The translations under genes and the position numbers were made by a program. 64,000 nucleotides of DNA from Deuterostichococcus epilithicus (Eukaryota; Chlorophyta; Trebouxiophyceae; Prasiolales; Stichococcaceae): NCBI GenBank assembly GCA_033439295.1, contig JAVTLE010000004.1:248012-312011 (forward strand). The letters run 5' to 3'. Below are positions 12,401 through 20,742 of the stretch, piece by piece. The notes beneath the pieces were generated by a model, which had not been told where the DNA came from, ran no database searches, and was given only the letters and a program-made list of their open reading frames with translations. The first letter of the stretch is position 1. Every line of letters begins with the position of its first letter.

Positions 12401-12624
12401 CGGTGGCACGCAGTTTGTTAGGTCTGAGCTCGCGCAGGTGCACCATGTGTTGGGCAGTCCAGCAGGAGGGATGCAGTCGTTGTGCAAGTGCAAACTCTCT
12501 GCAATTCAAAGGCACCTGTGGCCAGCTGCAGTGCCGTCTGCACGCCTTTCGAGAGCATGAACCTGCGAAATGCACTGCCTAGGCCTCCCCGCCAGGGGAA
12601 GCTTGGCTTGCGGTTTGACGTCAT
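466..12624 (-). CDS. FUSC-type multi-spanning membrane transporter (3' end unresolved)
   Basis: Exons in transcription order: 12516-12624, 12172-12359, 11822-11963, 11482-11528, 11070-11215, 10485-10641, 9860-10027, 9266-9431, 8565-8665, 7912-8058, 7462-7613, 6756-7209, 5952-6084, 5554-5667, 5262-5301, 5034-5088, 4602-4722, 4337-4388, 3993-4068, 3674-3716, 3198-3304, about 2905-2955, 2460-2541, 2121-2177, 1581-1709, 1046-1194, 466-560. Most joins are in phase; the one into 2905 is not, and 6756-7209 needs a frameshift near 6890-6910. The ATG at 12624 opens MTSNRKPSFPW. About 1,090 codons show two blocks of membrane segments (12.6-11.1 kb and 6.1-3.7 kb), each followed by a soluble region, the layout of FUSC (fusaric acid resistance/aromatic acid exporter) proteins. 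Motifs include VEATVQKGIFRFVGTVLGG and LPWYSSEAALEVLGDAF. ALMT or fungal BRE4-like proteins are alternatives; substrate unknown. Confidence 0.75.
785..1000 (-). repeat. Two degenerate copies of the 3' edge of FUSC exon 1046-1194
   Basis: The exon edge around 1043-1085 recurs near 925-965 (offset about 118) and near 790-825 (offset about 130 more). Matching blocks are GGCCACCAGGTCACGCATGG in the exon against GGTCACCGGGTCCCCATGAC in the copy. They lie in the downstream intron. Confidence 0.55.
1463..1540 (-). repeat. Degenerate copy of FUSC exon 1581-1709, donor retained
   Basis: On the minus strand this block encodes LLQTPLPDAFPAAPCHY, matching LLQKPLLTGAYSAAPYHY of the real exon, with the same Ser-Lys|GT junction at its end. 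The offset from the exon edge is about 118 bp. The retained donor means it could act as an alternative exon. Confidence 0.6.
2283..2330 (-). repeat. Copy of acceptor-side edge of FUSC exon 2121-2177
   Basis: The segment CTCCGCCATGCGYYGCCTGC at about 2183 (intron side of the exon start) recurs at about 2299, an offset of 116 bp. Confidence 0.4.
5822..5890 (-). repeat. Degenerate copy of 3' edge of FUSC exon 5952-6084
   Basis: GGCACGCAGGCCGCGGCACT at 5822 matches GGCACCAAGGCCGCGGCACT at 5933 (offset 111 bp), and the similarity continues into the exon. A further short match to the other side of this exon (CCACGGCTGCTCCT) lies near 6220. Confidence 0.55.
6500..6640 (-). repeat. Two copies of the 3' edge of FUSC exon 6756-7209
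   Basis: ATCTGCTCGCGGCTCTTGCA at 6761 recurs as ATCTGCTCGCGGGACTTGCT at 6506, with a weaker intermediate copy near 6611. Steps are about 150 and 105 bp, all within the downstream intron. Confidence 0.5.
7447..7475. repeat. 11-bp perfect inverted repeat spanning a splice donor
   Basis: GGGAAGTACAC at 7447-7457 is followed after 7 bp by its reverse complement at 7465-7475. The donor of FUSC exon 7462-7613 (CG|GTGCGT on the minus strand) falls in the loop, so a pre-mRNA hairpin could present or hide this 5' splice site. Confidence 0.7.
8290..8330 (-). repeat. Copy of acceptor-side edge of FUSC exon 7912-8058
   Basis: GAACAGCTCGCCGAGCTGGT at 8300 matches GAACAGCTTGCCGAACCGGT at 8034, an offset of about 266 bp (twice 133). 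It lies in the intron upstream of the exon. Confidence 0.5.
9060..9225 (-). repeat. Two degenerate copies of FUSC exon 9266-9431 edge
   Basis: The first copy (about 9140-9225) translates on the minus strand to LELVLTSAKPVLDGVRL, matching LESVLTSAEPTLDGARL in the exon, and includes the intron-side GGGTTGC junction region (offset about 112-118). A second, weaker copy of the GGCGCTTGTCAGCA block lies near 9060. Confidence 0.6.
10088..10250 (-). repeat. Two tandem copies of FUSC exon 9860-10027 5' edge
   Basis: The stretch 9968-10036 recurs at 10088-10160, exactly 120 bp away and at roughly 80% identity by eye. A third, more decayed copy begins near 10205. Minus-strand translations share FEQPGLQEYHDQLWAA, LEQPGLKECPDQPWAA and LKQPGLA. 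All lie in the intron upstream of the exon. Confidence 0.65.
10951..11010 (-). repeat. Degenerate copy of 3' end of FUSC exon 11070-11215
   Basis: The minus strand encodes ALAETLQRIGVCVSE followed by a GTGCGC donor-like site. The real exon ends VLADTLQQIGVCISG followed by GTACGC. Offset is 110 bp, in the downstream intron. Confidence 0.6.
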
Positions 12625-13147
12625 GACCACCGAGACAGCGTTACGCTGATTTCAAAGACACACTGCGCAAGCCCACTGTGCTTGTTCAAGTAGTTGTACG
12701 TGCTGATGTCCGACACACTGTAAATCTTCCTCGGCTTTGCGCGACGAAGCGCTAGGATGACTCTGCCGCGGCGAAGCTGCGGCGAGTGATTCGCTGCAAC
12801 TTACTTTAGTAGGGTTTGCTGGTATGTGCTCTGCAAACAGCAAGGCAGCCTGTTGGATCCGGGCTGTATGCGCGCCAATGGGCGCGCTTACGTCGCTGCA
12901 GTCAGATGGCATGCCGGTGTCAGTCACCAGGTTGTGGATCTGGGAAAGCAGGCCCTCGGTCCTTCGTCTATATCAAAGTAGACATTGTGCAGGTCGCTGA
13001 TGGTGCGTCTCCACGTAAGTCCCTGGTGTGCTGCCGCGTGTGCGACCCTGCAAACGGCTTGGCCAGTCAACCATATTGGTCATATCAGCATCATCTTTGA
13101 ACAAGGTTCAAGAGTGATGAAGAGGGTGAAGAGCGTATGCATTTCAA

Positions 13148-14354
13148 ATGGATAGAATAATGTATACAGGCGCGGCGCCGGCGGCGGCGGAGGGCTACAG
13201 CAGCAGCAGACGCCGCCAGGTGCTCCCTTTTGAAGCAGCTAAGCACCTGCATCTTCTGAGCATCACACTTTTCCAGTGCTGTCAAATCTGTCACACTTTT
13301 GTCTGTCCTGCGCATCTATGCTTGTTCCTGGCAGCTCGTTCTGCCATGCCGGCAGCTGATGCCTCGCCTCGTTTCGTCGACCCCGCAGGATTGACAGGCG
13401 CCGGCGGCGGCAGAGAGCTGCAGCACCTTACGACTCCCTGCAATCAGCGCCGTGGCACAGCAGTGGCACATGCAAGCGCCTCCACTGCTAGGTGCTTCCT
13501 TTTTGACGAACATTTGCATCTGCCACAGCGTCACACGTGACTGTCCTACTGGTGCCGGTACTGTCCCGCTGTTGTCTGTGCTGCACGTCTGTGCTGAACC
13601 TGACAGCTCTGCTGCGCTGCCAGCAACTGATGGCTTGCCCCGGTTCACCGCTGCTGTAGGCTTCACAGGCGGTAGTCGGTGGCGGCTGCATCAGCCGACG
13701 ATGCCCTCTTCCCAGCAGCCAGCGTTGTGGCAGCAGGCGCCGCACCAGGTGCTTCCCTTTCTTGCAGCTTTGCTACATGACTGTCATATTGCTGCACTTG
13801 TCAGCGGTTCATTCCATAATTCGATGCAATGGAAGAGGGGGCCATGACACCCATGTCCATAAGCGCTGCGCGATGCTGTACATCTGCGAGTGTACATCTG
13901 CGAATCAGTAGTGAGGTTTCCAGTGAATGCCGTCCTGTCTTGTTGCCTTGCCGCAGGCGCTATGCCACCCTCGAGTCCTGGCAGCGAGCCTGACCTGCCG
14001 CCATAAGACCTCACAGGGCCCATGCGCTCGCAAGCGGTGCAGGCTATGATCATCCAGCTGGCTGCAGAGGCGCAGCACCAGACAGCAGGGGTGCTGTCGA
14101 GTTTTGCTGCGACTACGTCGAGGATCCATGTCGCAGCCAGTGAGCAGCTCCATGCGCTCGCTGCCCGTCTGATGCCGCTTCTCCCCGATGAACAGTTGCA
14201 CCATGTGTGCGCGGTGCATGTCTGCGAGTGCTATGAGCACGCTCTGGTGGCAGCCGTAGAAGGCACTGCCTCTACAAGTGCTTTAACCCGCTGCACAGCA
14301 GGCGGCGACAGTGCAAGGCGGGGTGTTTGGATCAATATAAGATTTCAATTGTGA
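13148..14354 (+). CDS. Possible unrecognised plus-strand coding segments
   Basis: Two plus-strand open segments (13148-13540 and 13452-13847) translate a diverged repeat with matching peptides: SAMPAADASPRF in the first, SAALPATDGLPRF in the second. A separate 110-codon ORF from ATG 14022 to the stop at 14352-14354 is protein-like (RSQAVQAMIIQLAAEAQHQ; LHALAARLMPLLPDEQ), with a helical, amphipathic look. No domain is recognised and I could not connect the pieces by splice sites. This could be a gene with repeated exons or spurious open frames. Confidence 0.25.
13190..13790. repeat. Diverged tandem repeat, about 270 bp period
   Basis: A block starting CAGGTGCTYCCYTTT occurs at about 13218, 13490 and 13746, with further downstream similarity between the first two units (GCCRGCARCTGATGSCT region). 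A related block, AAGTGCTTCCTTTTGCTGCT, appears near 18998 inside the Ala-rich gene. Confidence 0.5.
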
Positions 14355-15245
14355 AGCAGTGATTATGATAGGAAATTCCAAATGAATATATGCAGCTGAG
14401 AACTGTGATAGTCCTAGGGTCTATATATTCTGCCCCTGGCAGCTACAATTGCCAGCCGGATATTTTTCAGGCACCGTTTATTGTAGCAGTGCTATCAGCT
14501 ATCCGCACGTTCATGAACTTTACGAACCAACTTTGCTCGCTCGTCAAGGTGCACAAGGCTGACGTGTGCTATGCTGGTTTGGTCTGTGTGTCACCGGTGC
14601 TGTATGTGTGGCGGCAGGAAATTGGCGTCAATTGTTTTGGACAAGATATAGCTTGGGGTTCGTTTGGCTCCGTGTCTTTTCCTGCGTGCCAGCTTGCCTC
14701 TTCCAGCTGCCAGGAACCTCTTGAACGATGCATCTCGCGGCAGTTGTGTGCTCTACACATGTTTATGTGTGTTTTGCCGTTGCTATATATGTGACGGCAC
14801 GACATGTTCTTGAAGGACGAATCTCGGACTATAGCACTTCTAGAAGCATGCTGAGAGGCGCCGTTGGCGCGGGCCTTCTTGATGGCGCCCTCGGCTGGCA
14901 CCTTCGGTGCCAGAATTCTGTGCGGGGTGCGGCACCGGCGGCGCCGATTTTCCTTCAATGCCGCCTCCAGCGGCCGGACCTGGGGCGCCTGCGGCAGCCC
15001 AGGCCCTTAAAAGGAGCACGGCTGGACCCCCACCCCCCCCTCCATCACCGGGTCTGCGGCCCTGCCAATCCGCCTGGGGGCCCCCGGGGAGCGGGGGGTC
15101 GTAAGAGGTTTTTTAAGAAGGGGGTTCTGAGCAGCTGGCTGCAAACACCGGTGGTGCCTTGTAAGGACATCCAAACTTTCACAAAAAAAGGAGAACGCAG
15201 CAAAATCGAGCGGAAACGGTGCAGCACACTTTCAGCCGCATGGCT

Positions 15246-15470
15246 GAGCTGGCGCACCCGCAGAAACTACACAGTGCAGCACATTTCATGCGTCAGAGCC
15301 GAGCTGGCGCGACCGCAGAAACCACATGCCATACGGCTGTGGTGGTGGAAACCGGTGGTGGAACACACTGTCACAAAAGCTGAGCTGGCGCAACCGCTGC
15401 TGAAAGTCGCATACCCACAGCGCGGTGCAGCACACTTTCAGCTGGACGGCTGAGCTGACGCAACTTTTGG
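15246..15470. repeat. Imperfect tandem repeat with GAGCTGGCGCRACCGC core
   Basis: The core GAGCTGGCGC followed by a CCGC stretch recurs at about 15246, 15300, 15384 and, more weakly, 15452. Spacing is irregular (54-84 bp), accompanied by GCAGCACACTTTCAGC-like segments. No coding role is evident. Confidence 0.5.
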
Positions 15471-15895
15471 AAGGAGGACAGATTGCTTGCTATCCCTCGC
15501 TGCCCTGCCACTACTAGGCAGTTGAACGGCAGGCTGACATACATCCAAGCTTCAGGTACTCGGGTGGAGCATGCTGTGTGGCGCTTCGCTGCTGAAACCG
15601 TTGAGCCTGCAACACAAAAATCCCCTGATCATAACAACTTGATGTTGTTGGCATGGGCATATGGTGCAAGTTCTGTCACACGCACGAAGCAGGCATCGTC
15701 AGCTTGCATCAAAGCGATGCCACTCCATCATCGCCACGACTCCAATGCGTCTTGTTGGCAGCGGGATTTTGACTGGCAGCCGGGCTGGACACAAAACTTA
15801 CCCTGAGTAGTGTACCTGCAGCTGCAGCTGCTGCTGGTCAAGCACAAGAATGGACCGCCTGCGGACGCAGCAGCCGACGCCTGCCAGTAGCCGTG

Positions 15896-18800
15896 CTAGG
15901 TGCAAGGGTGGCCGAGTTGGTGATGCTTGCCGACATTGCCACCACCAGTGGTGTCAGTCACAGGCAGCGGCGCCGGTGTCGTGATGTCCGCCAGCGGCGC
16001 CGGGGTTGTGACGACAGTCAGCCAGGAGATCTGATTTGTGGTGGTTGAACCGATTCCGGTGGGCGAAGTGGTGATCGCTAACCCGGTCGGCACTTCAGTC
16101 TGTGGGGTGGATGGCAATGGTGCCGGGTTGGGTGCAGGTGTATCAGCTGCACCGAAACCACGAGGATGTGCTCGTTTTTGTCGTTGTAATAAACTTACGC
16201 CGAACAGACACCGACCAAGTTATGAGCTGCAACGCTCAAAAGCTTTAGGGCTGTACTTTCAATGCAGCTTGGATTTGAATGAAAACAATCTGGAACTTTC
16301 CATCAAACACCGCAGATATTGCGGCAAAGGCACCATCAGCAGGCTGCATTGCAGCAGCACATGACTGTGACATTGTGAAGAAGGAGCGTTGAACCGCACC
16401 CAAGGGAGCTGCTGTGGGAAACGCGGACGGCGCGAGGGTCGGCGCGGAGGTCGGCACACCACCGAGGAAGGAAGCTGTAGTCAGATATATAGAGGGTTTA
16501 GGGTTTCATGCGTTGGGGCGTTTGGGAGACTCGTGGGGACGGCGAATGGCGTCGTTGGCATGGGCTGTTGCATGGGCTGTTGCGTGGGCTGTTGCGACGG
16601 CTGTTGCAAGGGCTGTTGCGACGGCTGCTGCGACGGCTGTTGCGACGGCTGCTGTGACGGCTGTTGCGAGGGCTGTTGTGTGGGCNGGCGCGAGGGCTGT
16701 TGCGTGGGCTGTTGCGGCGGATGTTTCAGCGGCTGTTGCGGCGGCTGTTGCGGCGGCTGTTGTGTAGGCGGCGGCCTGTTCCCTTGCGGCGGCGGTGGGC
16801 TTGCGCAAGCGCCGGCAGCAGCAGCGGCGGCAGCAGCTGCACCATTTGCAGCAGCGGCGGTCGCAACTGCTGCTCCAGTGTCCCCTGTGCCAGCCGAGGA
16901 CACTGGCATCCATTTCGCAAGTTGCATGTTCACTTTTGACCTGGTGTAAGCAGGCAGAGAAGGTTCATATGGTGGTATACTCCTGGATATCCTCGCCACA
17001 AAACGAAGTTGCAAAACACGATCTCAGTTCAAGGTTCGCACCAGAGCTGGCTGCAGCGGCGGTTGCAACAGCAGAGAAAGCCGAAGAGGCTGCAGCGGCA
17101 GCAGCTGCTGCACCGCAATTTCCTGACAGCGGATTACCAGGCTCGTCAGTACCAGCACCGGCGGTCTTCAGACTCAAGGAACGGCACCATGCCGATACGA
17201 CGATCTGGCATCTGCTTGCGTTTCTCAGCTTGGCACACGCTATTCAGCTAGGTGAAAACATAGTAGAGGTACGGCACCCTGGCGGCGACCCAGCTTCAGG
17301 ATAACCATACCTGCTGCAGCAGCGGCTGATCTGTGGACATTGATGCGCTCTGATCACTGTCATACTCTGACCATATAATTTTCTTCAGATGAATGTAGTG
17401 CGACGGACGCTGGCATTGTTTGTTTCGGCGTAGCCAGGGGTGGTGCAGAGCAGGCATGCAAGTGAGCATGATGAAGACCATGATGGGCATGATGGGCACC
17501 CCAAGCAGCCCGCAGCGGCCGCGGCCGCCGCAGCATCGCCTGCGCAGGCAAGCCGCGACATGTGGGAAGGCAGGATAAAGCACGTATTGTCAGAGACTCA
17601 ATCACGTATCAACAAGGCAGTATATCAGGCATTACTGCAACAAGCAGGTTTGCATTCTGCATTTAATCGATTGACTCACCAATTGCCGCTGCGGCCGCGG
17701 CGGCCGCGCAGGGCTGAGCCGAGCTGCAGGACAGAGGTCACATTGAGTTCAAAGAGTGCCAGCGCATCCGGGCTATGCGCTTCTGAGCGAAGTGCGAACA
17801 AAGTCTGGGACATCTGCAGCAGGCAACCGTGCAAGTGGCAAGCGCTCTCACGTTGAGGCGGCAACAGCTCAGGCCTTGGCAGTTGCAATCGACAGCAGCG
17901 TAGACTTCTTCTGAGAGGACCCTTGCGAGCCTGCAGCATGCACAGAATTTAAGTGCAGCGCACTTGGGAATTAAAGATCCTGGGGCTATGATTAAACAAG
18001 TGCTCCACACGAGTGTCCCAAAAGGCCTTCATCTGGATGGGGCGAAGTGCACTCAGGCGAGACTCTGGCAGAAAGCCACTGGCCACATACTTTCCAACTC
18101 GCTGGCTTGCTTGATCGATCTGATTCGAGTGTATATTGCATAGCAGCATCATGGGGACACGTGTTCAGCTAGAAAAGTATCCGTTCGCCAGAGATGCGCT
18201 TTGCAACCGATCTCAGGTCAGACTCACTGGCACATGCGCCTGATGCGGCGGCTGCCGCTGCGCTGATAGCGCTTTGAGAGGCAGCAGTGGCAGCTGCCGC
18301 TGCTGCGGCGGTGCCTGCATAGCACATAGGTGGAGGGTGTCAGCAGGACGGGCACCTTTATTTGTGACATGTGAGAGTCACGATGTGCATGACACGACAC
18401 CACAAAACCCGAGCAACATGCAGAAACGATCCAGGTTAAGGAGAGGTCACCTATGCCAGTCGTTCCGGCGGCGGCGGCAGCGGTGGCAACATCGACGCCA
18501 GCGGCGGCAGTGGCAGCGGCAGCCGCCGCAGTGCAGTCTCCTGAGATGCGCAGCAGGCTGGGGCTGAGCAGTGGCATCGGGCCTAGACCGCCCCGTTCGG
18601 GGCAACCCACCGTTGGTGCACCAACGTGACACATGCATTTGCACCCTCGCTGGGCAGCAGAGCAGCCACGCAGAGCAGTCGGACTGCTGTGGTAGTCCGG
18701 CAGGGGAAGTAAGGTTCGTGAAAGTACCTGCTGCAGCCGCAGCGGCGGCGGCAATACTACATGGCAGCATGGTACCACTTTTCAGTTCCAACAGTGCTTA

Positions 18801-20057
18801 ATGCCTGGCTTCAACTGCCGTTGCAAGCATGATAGCATCGCAAAGCAACACTTGGTTCCTTCGGTTGTCGTCGTCAATAAGTATGAGGCACTCACGCCAA
18901 GCAGGCCGCTGCGTTGGCAAGTGCGACAGCATTGCCTGCACATGGATGGATTACGAAGTCACTCGTGATTTGTTTTAGAAACTATGGTTCACCATCCAAG
19001 TGCTTCCTTTTGCTGCTCACGCATCTGCAACTGTGCATGCCCACCACTGGACGCGGCAGACGTCACATTGGAGACACAGCTTTGTCCAAACCTGCACATG
19101 CACATGACTCTGCCATTGCTAGCGTCAGGTTTTCATGCCGCTTGGTGCTGATGTCAAATCCACTTTAAGTGTGGGCAAAGTCGTAGAGTGCATCACGCTT
19201 CACGCTTCAAGCTTCACAACACCGTGACTGCAAGGCAATGACTCGAGACTGTTCAATGCAAATCCTCAGCAACTGGTGGCGCGAGGTGGTGGCACCGTCC
19301 AGGGACCACAAGCGGTTGGTTACACCATGAGACCTGAAGCGCAGCACAACGTACAGGCGGCAGGTTATTACACAGGCAGGCAACCGAAGGCAGACTCTAC
19401 TCACTGGCCAGTCAGCGGGATGCTGGAGAGGGCGATGGAAGCGGCCGCAGTCGCGGCAGCACGGCCGGTGAGGCCTGCAGCGACCGCGGCAGAGGCGGCA
19501 GCTGCAGCTGCGGCAACAGCCGCCGAGGCGGGCGCAGAGCCCGCTGCAGCGGCAGCGGCGGTAGCGGCAGAGTCGCCATTGGGTGTGATGGCAGCAGAGC
19601 TTTGTCGCAGCTGCCGCCCTGCATGGATGCCAACCGAAACCTGGCAATAAATCCATGCAAGGCCATCGATCGCCATCGAGGGGCCATCGCACTGGACTTT
19701 CATGGAGCCATCGATCGCCTTCGCCTTCGCCTTCGCCTTCAGGACCAGCAAAGGCTACCACTTCTAACAACCTTCACACAGGCACTTGAAGGAGCAGAGC
19801 CCCACCATAGCCGGCTGCATCTGATGAGCCGGCGGGATTGACGTTGTATCCAAAGTGATTGGATGCACATCGGTGCTGGCAGCAGGTCACTTGGTATATG
19901 ATGGTTGATAGAACGAGTTGAAATTGAGGAGAAAAACAGGAGAATGCAACCCCATCATACCTGCATCGGCGGACAAAAGACCGGCATTGGCTTGCAGCAC
20001 AAACAGTGCAGCCAGCAGCAGCACCGGCACCGTGCTGCGTGTCCCTAGCATCATCAT
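15896..20057 (-). CDS. Secreted Ala-rich protein with Pro-Gln repeat, built from small exons
   Basis: The first of three tandem ATGs at 20057 opens a clear signal peptide (VPVLLLAALFVLQANAG). In-phase exons: 19961-20057, 19405-19618, 18728-18756 (29 nt, essentially Ile plus eight Ala), 18451-18540, 18228-18314. Then about 17680-17713, 17500-17539, 17042-17172, 16531-16902, about 16260-16474, and a last exon to the TAG at 15896. Three joins (into 17680, and around 16260-16474) are not phase-confirmed. Every exon after the first carries Ala runs broken by Thr, Ser or Gly (TAAAAAATAAS). Exon 16531-16902 then has a Pro-Thr-Gln-Gln/Pro-Ser-Gln-Gln repeat, and the C-terminus is Thr-Pro-rich (TTPAPL twice). 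No domain is recognised. A cell-wall or extracellular-matrix protein is the obvious inference; an ice-binding-like Ala helix is only speculation. Confidence 0.6.
16494..16506 (+). repeat. TTTAGGG telomere-type motif in a 56-nt intron
   Basis: GGGTTTAGGGTTT (AAACCCTAAACCC in the gene sense) lies within the short intron 16475-16530 of the Ala-rich gene. Confidence 0.6.
16550..16765 (-). repeat. Short tandem repeat encoding Pro-Xaa-Gln-Gln units
   Basis: About 17 imperfect copies of a 12-base unit (GGCTGTTGCGAC and variants on the plus strand) encode the PSQQ/PTQQ/PPQQ repeat on the minus strand. An isolated N sits at 16686. The plus frames (Gly-Cys-Cys repeats or Val-Ala-Trp repeats) are shadows. 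Confidence 0.8.
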
Positions 20058-20742
20058 GACATTGACTGAGACGCAACGAGGCAACGATGAAGGATGTGCG
20101 AGTACCCTGCGGCGACACTCACGGGCGGACTACCTTCTGGAGACGGAATCGATTGGGATGATTTGATTGGTTGATCCAAGAATGTTCCAGCCACATCGTT
20201 TGCTGCAAAGTGTCATACATTGACATCTTCAAGCCTCAACCCTATTCAGCCTGGGTGAGGCTGCAAAGGTAATATCTTCACGGCTGGCTGGGAGTTCCAA
20301 GGCCAGAATGTAACAGTCATGGCACCAACATTTTAAGTACAGGCGGTGCTTGAACTATTGGGTAGCGCTGCCAGATCTACAAGCGCCATGAAGCCAGAGA
20401 ACAGCTCAGCAGGGTGTTGTCCTGCCACCGATGCTGAGTGGTCGATAATCCAAGCAGAAGCACGGCGGCACGCCCCACACCATGTCGAACCTGGTGATCA
20501 TTACGGCGGGAAATTTTTTCAGAATCACAACAATCCAATGCAGAGTTTCTTTCATAGCTGTCTCAGCAGTGGCAGCTGTGCTGCTTCTCAGAGCTGGTAA
20601 CACAAACACCTATACAACAAACTCGGCCATTCCGCTGGCGCCAACAACCGCAACGTCATCATGGCGGCAGAGAAATAGCTTCCATGTAGCAATGCGTGGA
20701 AGCCGTCCGATCACTTTCCAGTCTCTGCATTCTTCGGCGCAG
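20058..20742. other. Intergenic region between Ala-rich gene and CruP
   Basis: Upstream of the Ala-rich gene and downstream of CruP. A minus-strand open stretch around 20406-20609 and a plus-strand signal-like ORF around 20482 are both visible, but neither has supporting splice or family evidence. Confidence 0.4.

Larger units (their letters stand above)
12625..15895. other. Intergenic region upstream of the FUSC-like gene
   Basis: Between the FUSC-like start and the Ala-rich gene stop (both minus) I find no well-supported gene. It holds diverged repeats at 13.2-13.8 kb and 15.25-15.46 kb and a weak plus-strand coding candidate at 13.1-14.35 kb. The rest (14.36-15.2 kb and 15.46-15.9 kb) shows nothing I can interpret; parts around 14.3-14.8 kb are more AT-rich than the genes. 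Confidence 0.5.

Noticed and set aside
16389-16949. Plus-strand Cys-rich (GCCDGCC-type) ORF resembling a metal-binding repeat protein
   Set aside because: It is the antisense frame of the minus-strand PSQQ/PTQQ repeat, which joins in phase to Ala-rich exons on both sides.
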